Below, in pieces: positions 1-6,860 of a stretch of 12,062 nucleotides of DNA. The notes under the pieces were generated by a model, which did no database searches, was not told where the DNA came from, and worked only from the letters and a program-made list of their open reading frames with translations. Numbering within the stretch: the first letter of the stretch is position 1; each line of letters begins with the position of its first letter. Source of the DNA: DATJFH01 sp035495815 (GTDB taxonomy: Bacteria; Acidobacteriota; Terriglobia; Bryobacterales; Bryobacteraceae); contig DATJFH010000377.1 of NCBI GenBank assembly GCA_035495815.1, positions 1-12,062 on the forward strand, written 5' to 3'. Made by a program: the position numbers and the translations under genes.

Positions 1-365
1 TCACCGGTCGGGCTGAGGTTGGTGGCCGGCGTGTCGATGGCCGCCTCGACGCTCCCCGCCGGGCTGCCCGCATTGCAGACCAGCGTGCCGACGACACTGG
101 TGACGGCGCCAGGCGTGCCGGTGGAGTTTCCACCGTTCAACACCAGTCCTTCCACTTCGAAAGAGCCGTTACCCGTCGCCAGATCGATCATGGCGCGACC
201 GCCTCGAGTGGTCCACGGTCCCGCGCCGCTGTGAATCTGGCTGACCGGGTTGTCGACCCCGGGGGCCGTAATGACCCCCTGGACGTCGCGCCAGCGCACG
301 ACGTTATTGCTCTGGGCCAATGCTCCGGAGCACATGATCAGCAGCGACAAACAAAGTTTCTTCAT
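1..365 (-). CDS. Secreted protein of unknown function, N-terminal part (C-terminus beyond the left edge)
   Basis: An open frame of 121 codons starts with ATG at 365-363 and runs off the window without a stop. AGAGGA lies 9 nt upstream of the ATG, a good ribosome binding site. The first residues, MKKLCLSLLIMCSGALAQ, form a typical Sec signal peptide (two lysines, hydrophobic core, ALA-Q cleavage site), so the protein is probably exported. The mature part begins SNNVVRWRDVQGVITAPGVD and continues rich in Gly, Thr, Val and Asn (for example GLVLNGGNSTGTPGAV), which suggests an all-beta secreted domain. I cannot place it in a named family. It lies on the same strand as the CehA/McbA gene but 204 bp downstream of it, so co-transcription is uncertain. 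Confidence 0.75.
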   Translation of the reverse strand, partial: MKKLCLSLLIMCSGALAQSNNVVRWRDVQGVITAPGVDNPVSQIHSGAGPWTTRGGRAMIDLATGNGSFEVEGLVLNGGNSTGTPGAVTSVVGTLVCNAGSPAGSVEAAIDTPATNLSPTG

Positions 366-569
366 ATTTTCTTGTCCTCTCACGTTATTTGATGGGATCC
401 CCTGTTGATTCCCGCGCGACCGTCAAAACAGCAGTGCTAGACGGACACTCTCGGTTGGATGCAGAGGACAGCCGGGGGATTGTGCGGAGATTGTCAAAGA
501 TTTGTACGCATCGGAGGCGCCCCACGAGGATGGAATACCCGCCGGCGCGATTCTTCCGGAAGAGCTCTG

Positions 570-2123
570 CTATTGCGTCAGCTTTCCGTAAATTTTCCGG
601 GCGGCCTCGAATCGGCCCAGGGCAACGGCCTGGTCCGCCTGGGACGCAAATTTGTAACTTTTGCGGACGTACCGCACCGATTCCTCGATCTCGTCGATAA
701 ACGCGCCGGCGGCCTCGGCGCGGCGGTGCGGCGTCCCCGGCAGGCGGTAGTATACCGGGCTGGTGTGCGCAAAAATGCCCGATCCGGCGTGGGTTTTGGC
801 CGAGCTTTCGATGCGCGCCGCGATCCAGCCCCCCTGGTCGACGGGGATTTCCCGCTCGAGTTTCGCCTCCCTGCGATCCACAGCGGCTTGCTCCGCCACT
901 ACCACGCCATCGCGCACGATCTGCAGTCGGTCAAAAGGCAGGCGGGAAACGGCGCTGGCTTTCACGCGGAGGCGTCCCTGCGGCTGGAGGACGGCGCCCG
1001 GCGGCTTTCCGTCGACGGTGAACTCGAGCAGCGGCCCGTTGGAGATGAACGTACGGCCGGCGCGAAGACCGGCGATCCACGAGTCGTATGTGAAGGCGCC
1101 TTCCACCTGGACGAAAACCCGGTTGTGATCGTAGATCCACCAGTCGGTTCCGGTAGAGGCGGGCAGCCGGAAGCCGCAGTTCAACAAGCGGTAGTAGCGG
1201 TCGTATTCGGCGTCCTTGCCGTCGCCGAGATTGTAGGCGTCGAGCACGCCGTGCGCGGCGGCGACGGGCGTCTCCATGCCGCCGCCGTTGTGGCACCACA
1301 CCGTGGTTCCTCCCATGCGCCGCGCCTGTTCGCAAAGCATGGAAATCGTGGGGAAGTCCGGCGCTTTTCCGTCGCGGGAAAGCAGGCCGGTCGAGACCGG
1401 CTCGATGGCTCGGGGGATGTTCAGAAAAAGGCAGTGTCCGTAGCCGAAATCGACGAAGCCGCGGTTGTTGCGCGCCTCCTCGCCCATGTCCATGAGCGTG
1501 CCGTCGCGCGAGAACTGCGGCAGCCTTCCCACCGGGTAGCGATTAGTGATGTAAGGCGATTCGTTGCGGATGAGGTAACTGATGACGCTGACGTCGAGCG
1601 CTTCCGCGGGTGGAACCATGCGCAGGCGGTCGTCGGGATCTTCGTCGATTTCCAGATGATAGTGCGTGTGGGTGTTCCCGGAATACCAATTCGACGGATG
1701 CAGATCCCGCAGCACCGGGATATCGATGTCGTGAACCCGGCTTGCGCCGGCGCCGGCTTCCGTTCCCAGGATGGCCGCCTCATGGCAGATTCCGCGCACG
1801 GCTTCGATCTGGTAGCGGCCCGGCGGTACCGCGATCTCGTACTGCCCGCGCGCGTAAAAGTAGTGCTTGACGCCGGGACCGGTTTTCTGCGGCATCGTCC
1901 GGATGGCGTGCTCCGGCATGAACGCCTGGCCGGACGCCAGATCGACGACGCGAATCTTGGCGGCCACCGGCTTTCCTGTTGCGCCGTCGCGGATGGCGCC
2001 GCGAAGCACGGCCGGCGTGCGGGTGTCGGGCCGGTCGCCGCGGACCGGCCGCAGGAGAGCGCCCGAGCCGAGCAGGGGAATCGACTGCAGAATCTCGCGC
2101 CGCGAAAGGTGTATGTGGCCCAT
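570..2123 (-). CDS. CehA/McbA family metallohydrolase, probably exported
   Basis: A 517-residue protein of the PHP-like CehA/McbA metallohydrolase family, named after carbaryl hydrolases; most members have no known substrate. Visible parts: a Tat-like leader (SRREIL at 7-12, then a short hydrophobic stretch); a beta-sandwich of the carboxypeptidase-regulatory type at about 38-140 (LRGAIRDGATGKPVAAKIRV, later YEIAVPPGRYQIEAV); then the hydrolase domain. Likely metal ligands are the HTHYH cluster at 152-156, H278 in TVWCHNGGG and D327 in GTDWW. The C-terminal segment WIAGLRAGRTFISNGPLLEF (350-369) is typical of the family. The start is supported by AGGA 7 nt upstream of ATG. A terminator-like hairpin just upstream suggests it is at least partly uncoupled from the beta-propeller gene behind it. 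The leader is weakly hydrophobic, so export is likely but not certain. An amide, ester or carbamate substrate is possible but not shown. Confidence 0.8.
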   Translation of the reverse strand: MGHIHLSRREILQSIPLLGSGALLRPVRGDRPDTRTPAVLRGAIRDGATGKPVAAKIRVVDLASGQAFMPEHAIRTMPQKTGPGVKHYFYARGQYEIAVPPGRYQIEAVRGICHEAAILGTEAGAGASRVHDIDIPVLRDLHPSNWYSGNTHTHYHLEIDEDPDDRLRMVPPAEALDVSVISYLIRNESPYITNRYPVGRLPQFSRDGTLMDMGEEARNNRGFVDFGYGHCLFLNIPRAIEPVSTGLLSRDGKAPDFPTISMLCEQARRMGGTTVWCHNGGGMETPVAAAHGVLDAYNLGDGKDAEYDRYYRLLNCGFRLPASTGTDWWIYDHNRVFVQVEGAFTYDSWIAGLRAGRTFISNGPLLEFTVDGKPPGAVLQPQGRLRVKASAVSRLPFDRLQIVRDGVVVAEQAAVDRREAKLEREIPVDQGGWIAARIESSAKTHAGSGIFAHTSPVYYRLPGTPHRRAEAAGAFIDEIEESVRYVRKSYKFASQADQAVALGRFEAARKIYGKLTQ

Positions 2124-2173
2124 CGTCAGATCCTATTGCAAGGCGGTATCGGGAAGCAAGGGTAGGGCCATCG

Positions 2174-2206
2174 AAAAAATGCAGGCAGTCGTGTTCGGCC
2201 GCCTGC
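2174..2206 (-). terminator. Probable rho-independent terminator after the beta-propeller gene
   Basis: Read on the minus strand, GCAGGC (2206-2201) can pair with GCCTGC (2186-2181) across a 14-nt loop, followed one base later by six T residues (2179-2174). It lies 9 bp past the stop codon of the beta-propeller gene and about 50 bp before the CehA/McbA start. The stem is only 6 bp, so termination may be partial. Confidence 0.5.
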
Positions 2207-2214
2207 CCGGGCGC

Positions 2215-3426
2215 CTATTTCAGATTCAAACAAACCAGCGTCTTCCCGTTGCGGACGTAATATCTTCCTTTCGCAATCGCCGGGTAGGAACGGACCACGG
2301 GAGGGAGCGCCTTCGTTGTCGAAATCGGCTTGTAGGCGGCCGGCGAGGCCTCGGCCAGAACCAGTTCCCCGCCCTCCTTCTGAATGAGCAGCCGGCCGCC
2401 CGCCAGGGTGATGGAGCCGGCGCGAAAGCCATCGACGCTCCAACGAACCTTTCCCGTCCTGAACTCGATGCACCGTAAGCTGGGGCCCTCCTCCTGGCGG
2501 CCGTGGTAGCCATAAAGGAAGCCATCCTTGTAGACGGCGTTCGCGTAGTGATTGGTCAGCGCGTCGTCGGATGACCAGACTTTCTTCGCGCCGCCGGGGC
2601 CGATCTGAAGCAGGATCGCCCCCGTTCCGTAGCTCGCCGAAAGAAACACCATGTCATCGACGACGATCGGCGCAGCGGCGTTGACGGACGCCTGCATGCG
2701 GGCCCGCCAGGGGAGTTGTGAGCGCACTTTTCCGCTGGCCGGATCGACGTCGACAAACCCCGCGCGGGTGAAGAAGAACACGTGCCGGACGCCTTGAATC
2801 GTGGCCGCGACCGGAGACGAGTAGCTGGCTTCCTGGTCCGTCGCCTTCCAGAGCACGGCCCCCGTGGCTGCGTCGAAAGCGACCACGCCAGCGCCCGCCC
2901 CGCCGATGTTCATCAGCACCCGGCCCTCGTCCACCAGGGGAGAGCAGGCGGCGCCGAAGTAGCCTTTGCGGACCTGAAACTTCGCGTGCGTATCCACGCT
3001 CCAGATCTTTTTTCCAGTCTGGAAATCGAGGCAATGCAGCGCTCCTTCCGCGCCGAAAGTATAAACGCGACCGCCGGCGATGGCGGGCGCCGCCCTTGGA
3101 CCTTCGTCGAAGCCGAAGTCGTCCCGGTAGCCGGTGGGGTAATCGAACTTCCAGACCGGACGGCCGGTGGCGGCGTCGAGCGCTTCCACCGCTTCCCTGT
3201 CGCCCAGGCGATGAAACAGGATCAGCCGTCCCTGCGACACCACCGGGGCGCTGAATCCCTGTCCCACGTCTTTTTCCCACACCACTGCGGGACCGGAGGC
3301 GGACCACTTCGCGGCCAGGTCGTTGTCCGGATACACCCCGTTTCGGTCGGGTCCCAGAAACTGGGGCCAGTCCTGGGCGATGGCGCAGGCGGCTATCAGC
3401 GCGAGTACGGCGAGTCGGGTGGGCAA
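2215..3426 (-). CDS. Secreted PQQ-binding-like beta-propeller repeat protein
   Basis: A 403-residue protein with a Sec signal peptide (MPTRLAVLALIAACAIAQ) followed by WPQFLGPDRNGVY, the hallmark opening of a large group of exported beta-propeller proteins in Acidobacteria and Planctomycetes. Blade repeats of the form 'xALDAxTGxxxW' recur at about 80-96, 130-145, 181-195, 225-240 and 317-333, giving a PQQ/BamB-like propeller. Nothing in the sequence shows that it binds PQQ or is an enzyme; the Cys-Cys pair and calcium-site motifs of true quinoprotein alcohol dehydrogenases are not apparent. A role as a periplasmic binding or scaffold protein is an inference. The start is TTG: an in-frame TAA lies 11 codons upstream, there is no ATG or GTG between, and the signal peptide begins directly at this codon. 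The ribosome binding site is weak (GAGA, about 8 nt away). A terminator-like hairpin follows the gene. Confidence 0.85.
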   Translation of the reverse strand: MPTRLAVLALIAACAIAQDWPQFLGPDRNGVYPDNDLAAKWSASGPAVVWEKDVGQGFSAPVVSQGRLILFHRLGDREAVEALDAATGRPVWKFDYPTGYRDDFGFDEGPRAAPAIAGGRVYTFGAEGALHCLDFQTGKKIWSVDTHAKFQVRKGYFGAACSPLVDEGRVLMNIGGAGAGVVAFDAATGAVLWKATDQEASYSSPVAATIQGVRHVFFFTRAGFVDVDPASGKVRSQLPWRARMQASVNAAAPIVVDDMVFLSASYGTGAILLQIGPGGAKKVWSSDDALTNHYANAVYKDGFLYGYHGRQEEGPSLRCIEFRTGKVRWSVDGFRAGSITLAGGRLLIQKEGGELVLAEASPAAYKPISTTKALPPVVRSYPAIAKGRYYVRNGKTLVCLNLK

Positions 3427-3441
3427 GTGAAAGTTCTCAGC

Positions 3442-3450
3442 TATAGTATA
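3442..3450. promoter_or_regulatory. Candidate overlapping divergent -10 elements
   Basis: The 54-bp gap between the divergent beta-propeller (minus) and DUF1080 (plus) genes contains an AT-rich patch, TATAGTATA, unusual in this GC-rich DNA. It gives TATAGT on the plus strand (3442-3447, 33 nt before the ATG) and TATACT on the minus strand (3450-3445, 18 nt before the TTG). Each matches 5 of 6 bases of the sigma-70 -10 consensus. No good -35 box stands 16-18 nt from either, so this is a candidate only. Confidence 0.35.
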
Positions 3451-3480
3451 AAGTTAGTCCCTCGCGGAGAAAGAGGCGGG

Positions 3481-4164
3481 ATGAGATCAATCATATGCGT
3501 TGCGCTTTTTTGCAGTATGGCGGCGGCGCAATCGGAGCCGCAGCCCGACCCCGTGGATCCCGGGCCGCCGCCTTCCGACGCCGTGGTATTGTTCGACGGA
3601 AAGGACCTCAAGTCCTGGGCCGCGGCGGACGGCCGGCCGATCGGCTGCACCATCGAAAACGAAGCCATGGCGTGCCGCACGGGCGCTGGCAATATCTACA
3701 GCAAAGCCACCTTCGAGAGCGCGCAGATTCACCTGGAGTTCATGATACCCGCCATGCCGGATCAGCAGAGCCAGGCTCGCGGCAATAGCGGCGTTTACCT
3801 GCAGGGGCGTTACGAAATCCAGATTTTGGATTCGTACCAGAATCCGACTTATCCGGTGGGCGCGCTGGGGGCGTTGTACGGCCAGTCGGCGCCGCTGGTG
3901 AATCCCGCGAGAAAGCCGGAAACCTGGCAGACCTACGACATCATCTTCAACGCGCCGAAGTGTGATGGAGCTGCCGTGGCCGATCCGGGCTCGGTGACGG
4001 TCCTGCTGAACGGAGTGCTTGTTCAGAATCACGTCTCCATCAAGCATGAAGCGGGCGCGTGCGATTTCGGGGGACCCGGTCCGCTGATGCTGCAGGATCA
4101 CAATTTCGAGGGGGCTCCGGTGACCGTCATGCGCTTCCGCAATATCTGGCTGCGGCGCCTGTGA
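3481..4164 (+). CDS. Secreted DUF1080 (3-keto-disaccharide hydrolase type) domain protein
   Basis: A 227-residue protein. The frame is open far upstream, but the start is placed at the ATG preceded by AAGAGGCGGG because it begins a clear signal peptide, MRSIICVALFCSMAAAQ; upstream residues are antisense to the beta-propeller gene. The mature protein starts with a short Pro/Asp-rich linker (18-32). The DUF1080 concanavalin-like beta-sandwich follows, with its usual signatures: VVLFDGKDLKSW (35-46), GNSGVYLQGRYEIQILDS (101-118), ALYGQ (131-135), PETWQTYDIIFNAP (146-159) and PLMLQDH (201-207). The family includes enzymes that hydrolyse 3-keto-glycosides, so a periplasmic sugar-degrading role is plausible. 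Many members are uncharacterised and the substrate here is unknown. It is divergent from the beta-propeller gene and ends 4 bp from the stop of the convergent phosphodiesterase gene. Confidence 0.85.
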   Translation: MRSIICVALFCSMAAAQSEPQPDPVDPGPPPSDAVVLFDGKDLKSWAAADGRPIGCTIENEAMACRTGAGNIYSKATFESAQIHLEFMIPAMPDQQSQARGNSGVYLQGRYEIQILDSYQNPTYPVGALGALYGQSAPLVNPARKPETWQTYDIIFNAPKCDGAAVADPGSVTVLLNGVLVQNHVSIKHEAGACDFGGPGPLMLQDHNFEGAPVTVMRFRNIWLRRL

Positions 4165-4168
4165 CCGG

Positions 4169-4627
4169 TCAGTCTTGCAGAATGACCTGCTCGGCGGCCA
4201 GTTTCCTGTCCTCGATCCGCAGACGCGCCATCGCGACCGGCAGTTTGAATCGCCGCGGTCCGGCGCTTCCGGGATTCAGGTACAGCACCCCCTCTCTCTT
4301 CTTCAGCGCGGGCTTGTGAGAGTGGCCGCTGATCACGGCGTGGATGCCGGCGGCTGCCGGATCGAGGTCGAGCGTGTTGACGTCGTGCAGCATGTAAAGG
4401 GAGGCGCCTTCGCATTCGATCCGTTCGTGGTCGCGCAGCCCGGCCGACCATTCTCCCGAATCGACATTCCCGCGCACCGCGATCACGGGAGCGATCTTCG
4501 CCAGCTTCTCCAGAATCCCGGGGGCGCCGACGTCACCGGCGTGCAGGATCAGGTCCGATCCCGCCAGCGCGTCCACCGCTTCCGGGCGCAACAGGCCGTG
4601 CGTGTCCGAAATGACTCCGATCAGCAT
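4169..4627 (-). CDS. YfcE/MJ0936-family metallophosphoesterase (phosphodiesterase)
   Basis: A 152-residue cytoplasmic protein with all the calcineurin-like phosphoesterase motifs in order: SDTHG (D8, H10), HAGDVG (D32), RGNVD (N54), LHD (H81) and GHSHKP (H102, H104), then YLNPGS. These residues bind two metal ions, typically Mn2+. The length fits the YfcE/MJ0936 family, which hydrolyses small phosphodiester substrates in vitro; the physiological substrate is generally unknown. There is no signal peptide. It is the last gene of a four-gene minus-strand operon, starting 10 bp after the stop of the PHA-granule-like gene, and is probably expressed by read-through. Its place behind a Sox-like dehydrogenase gives no obvious functional link. 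Confidence 0.9.
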   Translation of the reverse strand: MLIGVISDTHGLLRPEAVDALAGSDLILHAGDVGAPGILEKLAKIAPVIAVRGNVDSGEWSAGLRDHERIECEGASLYMLHDVNTLDLDPAAAGIHAVISGHSHKPALKKREGVLYLNPGSAGPRRFKLPVAMARLRIEDRKLAAEQVILQD

Positions 4628-4637
4628 GGCCGCCGGA

Positions 4638-4955
4638 TCACTTCAGCAGCGCTCTCACCGCGCTCTGCACATTCGACCGGACGCTCTGCGGCAGCAGATT
4701 CTCGACGAACGCCGGCAGGTCGCAATCAATCGTGATATCCGTATCGGTGACCAGGATCCAGCCTTTGATCGGCGCTTTGGCCACGCTGATTCCGGCCATC
4801 AGCGAGAACAGCAGGCGCGAACCCTGCCATTGCTTCTCGACGTTCGTTATCCGGAGGACGCCTCCGAACATCGGCCGCAACACCTGGTCGGTTGCGGTGT
4901 CCACGATTCGCATGGCATCCTCTTTTCCCCTGTCATGCGAAACGCTGATGCGCAT
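4638..4955 (-). CDS. Small protein resembling the polyhydroxyalkanoic acid system (PHA granule) family
   Basis: A 105-residue protein with no signal peptide or membrane segment. The pattern fits the polyhydroxyalkanoic acid system family (PHA_gran_rgn): an opening I-x-V-x-H-x-x-G followed by a helix, then W-Q-G-x-x-L-x-F-S (43-51), an alternating strand region WILVTDTDITIDCDL (66-80), and a closing amphipathic helix (LPQSVRSNVQSAVRALLK). The match is by eye and could be wrong; SRPBCC-like small proteins can look similar. The ATG is only 2 nt after the TAG of the cytochrome c gene and has a poor ribosome binding site, so translation is probably coupled to that gene. No PHA synthase or depolymerase gene is in the window. 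Confidence 0.5.
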   Translation of the reverse strand: MRISVSHDRGKEDAMRIVDTATDQVLRPMFGGVLRITNVEKQWQGSRLLFSLMAGISVAKAPIKGWILVTDTDITIDCDLPAFVENLLPQSVRSNVQSAVRALLK

Positions 4956-4957
4956 GG

Positions 4958-5491
4958 CTATTTCTTGGAGCGGGCCTTCCCCGTGTCCGGACGCGTGTCG
5001 CGAATGAATCCGTCCCGGTTGGGCATTTTGACTTTGGGCAGCGTCCTGGCGTCCATCACTTCATTTTCGCCGATGATGCCGTTGAGATGGAGAATATGGG
5101 CCACCAGCGCGTACACCTGGTTCGGTGAGAGCGTGCCGGGCTGTTTGAACGGCATGGCCCGCGAGATGTAGTCGTACAGGGTGGTGGCGTAAGGCCAGTA
5201 GCTGCCGACCGTCTTGAGCGGCTTGGCCGTGCGCAGTGAGCCTTGGCCGCCGGCCAGCGGCCCTTCATCGCCGCCCTGCCCCTGGCTGCCGTGGCATTTG
5301 GCGCACTTGCTGGCATAGAAATCCTTCCCCTGCGCCACCGTTCCGCTGCCGTCCGGCAAGCCGGCGCCATCGGGCGGAATGGAGATGTCCCAAGCCTTGA
5401 CTTCCTCGGCGGTCGGTGTGTGTCCGACTCCGTATTTCTGCGCCAGCGCGGCGCCGGCCACCAGAAGACACAATCCAGCCATCTTATACAT
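4958..5491 (-). CDS. SoxD-like monoheme c-type cytochrome (dehydrogenase electron-transfer subunit)
   Basis: A 177-residue periplasmic cytochrome c. A signal peptide (MYKMAGLCLLVAGAALAQ) is followed by YGVGHTPTAEEVKAWDISIP, which closely resembles the start of SoxD proteins. Heme attachment is CAKCH (C63, C66, H67) and the likely axial methionine is M113 in RAMPF. SoxD-type sequence continues with TVGSYWPYATTLYDYISRAM (94-113) and VKMPNRDGF near the C-terminus. Characterised SoxD has two hemes; only the first heme domain is present here. It should accept electrons from the SoxC-like protein encoded just upstream and pass them to another cytochrome. ATG overlaps the end of that gene by 8 nt, with a strong GGAGGGG 6 nt upstream, so the two are co-translated. 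SorB-type cytochromes are an alternative label, but the N-terminal resemblance favours SoxD. Confidence 0.85.
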   Translation of the reverse strand: MYKMAGLCLLVAGAALAQKYGVGHTPTAEEVKAWDISIPPDGAGLPDGSGTVAQGKDFYASKCAKCHGSQGQGGDEGPLAGGQGSLRTAKPLKTVGSYWPYATTLYDYISRAMPFKQPGTLSPNQVYALVAHILHLNGIIGENEVMDARTLPKVKMPNRDGFIRDTRPDTGKARSKK

Positions 5492-6704
5492 TGGTCACCC
5501 CTCCGCCGGGAGAGATCTTCCAGGCCGTAATGCAGTTATTGTGATAGTCCGAATTCGCGCCGCGCGCCTCGAGCAGCGCTTCCCGCGACGGCTGGACATA
5601 ACCGGTTTCATCCGTACAGCGCGACTGGAGGATCACCTCCTGTCCCTCCCATTTCCAGGGCAGCCGGAACCGGGTGAACGCGATGCGCAGCCGCGGCTCG
5701 TCGAGCGCGGCGTTGACCCAGGTCCTGCCGCCGTCGGTCGAAATCTCGACCCGCTCGATGCGGCCGCGCCCCGACCAGGCCAGCCCGCTGATCTCGCAAA
5801 ATCCCGGACCGGCCAGCTTCTGCCCGCCCGAGGGAAAGGTGATGACCGACTTGGCGTCCATCTCGAAGGTGAACTGGCGCGCCGTGCCGTCCGCCATGAG
5901 GTCGGTGTACTTGGACGTCTCGTCCTTGGTCATGGAAGGCTGATCCACCAGCTTGATCCGGCGCACCCATTTGACGCTGGTGTTCCCTTCCCAGCCGGGG
6001 ATCAACAGCCGCAGCGGATAGCCCTGCTCGGGACGAATGGCTTCGCCGTTTTGTCCGAAGACGAGCAGCGCGTCGTCGAGGGCTTTTTTCAGCGGAATGC
6101 TGCGCTGCATGTGGCACGCGTCCGCCCCTTCGGCCACGATCCACGACGCGCCCGCCTTCACGCCCGCTTCGGCCAGGACGATGGAGAGCGGCACGCCGGT
6201 CCACTCGCTGCAACTGACCAGGCCGTGCGCTTTCTGCGCGTCCGGCGCGGTCTTCGGCCCCCATTCGCTGCGGCTGTTTCCCGAGCATTCGATGAAATGA
6301 ATCCGCGACACCGCGGGCAGCCGGTGGATGTCCGCCATGGTGAGCATCAACGGTCGGTCCACCAGCCCATGGAGCAGCAGCTTGTGGGCGGCCGGGTCGA
6401 TGTGCGGCACGCCGGAATGATGCCGTTCGAAGTGCAGCGACGCCGGCGTCAGAATTCCGTAGCAATCCTGCAGCGGAGTCTTGCTGGAGCCGATCTCCGG
6501 GTTCTTCCCCGGTCCGGGCAGCCGGCCGGTTTTCTCGAACGGGGAGCGCGCCCCGTGTTCGCTGAGCGGCTTGCCCAGACTGCTCGGCTCGGCTGGCTCC
6601 TCTACTCGAGACGTTTTGCAGCCGGTGAGAAATCCACCGAGCGCGGCGCCGAAACGCAAGAAACGCCGGCGTTCAGGTTGGGGCTGGATCGGGTGATTGG
6701 ACAT
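5484..6704 (-). CDS. SoxC-like molybdenum sulfite/sulfane dehydrogenase
   Basis: A 406-residue oxidoreductase of the sulfite oxidase family. The leader has a Tat motif (RRRFLR at 12-17) and a lipobox-like LTGC ending at C29, so it may be exported folded and anchored as a lipoprotein. The molybdopterin domain covers about 95-255: IHFIECSGNS contains C140, the expected molybdenum ligand, and GWEGNTSVKWVRRI (237-250) is a family signature. The C-terminal dimerisation domain (about 265-400) includes RVEISTDGGRTW. Motifs and the SoxD-like partner downstream favour SoxC over plant-type sulfite oxidase. The reaction would be oxidation of sulfite or protein-bound sulfane sulfur, with electrons passed to the cytochrome. 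I chose the ATG at 6704, with GGAAAA just upstream, over an in-frame GTG at 6755 because it places the Tat motif normally. First gene of the four-gene operon; soxXYZAB are not in view. Confidence 0.88.
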   Translation of the reverse strand: MSNHPIQPQPERRRFLRFGAALGGFLTGCKTSRVEEPAEPSSLGKPLSEHGARSPFEKTGRLPGPGKNPEIGSSKTPLQDCYGILTPASLHFERHHSGVPHIDPAAHKLLLHGLVDRPLMLTMADIHRLPAVSRIHFIECSGNSRSEWGPKTAPDAQKAHGLVSCSEWTGVPLSIVLAEAGVKAGASWIVAEGADACHMQRSIPLKKALDDALLVFGQNGEAIRPEQGYPLRLLIPGWEGNTSVKWVRRIKLVDQPSMTKDETSKYTDLMADGTARQFTFEMDAKSVITFPSGGQKLAGPGFCEISGLAWSGRGRIERVEISTDGGRTWVNAALDEPRLRIAFTRFRLPWKWEGQEVILQSRCTDETGYVQPSREALLEARGANSDYHNNCITAWKISPGGGVTNV

Positions 6705-6860
6705 TGTGATTTTCCATCGTACTGCACCGGACTCCGCCGGGAAAAGGGGATTCACGCGTTGGCCATGGCTCCCCTGGCTGCGAGGGGCGCCGGGATTTGG
6801 GCGCAGGCCGGCCCACCCGTCCGCGCCCGTCGCCGTGGATTCTTATAAACTCAGTAGTCC

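Noticed and set aside
394..401. GGGATCCC palindrome in the gap 366-569, considered as an operator or terminator
   Set aside because: An isolated 8-bp palindrome without a T-tract or repeated copy is expected by chance.
425..430. TTGACG on the minus strand (430-425), considered as a -35 box for the leftmost gene
   Set aside because: The hexamer 17 nt downstream is AGGGGA, which is not a -10 element.
459..2165. A 568-codon plus-strand open frame opposite the CehA/McbA gene
   Set aside because: Antisense shadow in GC-rich DNA; low-complexity Arg/Ala/Gly/Val-rich translation with no domain, whereas the minus strand has metal-binding motifs and a ribosome binding site.
2782..3480. An N-terminal extension of the DUF1080 gene
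   Set aside because: The extension is antisense to the beta-propeller gene, and the ATG at 3481 has both a ribosome binding site and a signal peptide directly after it.
6705..6755. A 17-residue N-terminal extension of the SoxC-like protein from GTG at 6755
   Set aside because: It would push the Tat motif away from the N-terminus; the ATG at 6704 gives a normal leader.
5379..6848. A 489-codon plus-strand open frame opposite the Sox-like genes
   Set aside because: Shadow of the dehydrogenase and cytochrome genes, which carry the clear molybdenum and heme motifs.
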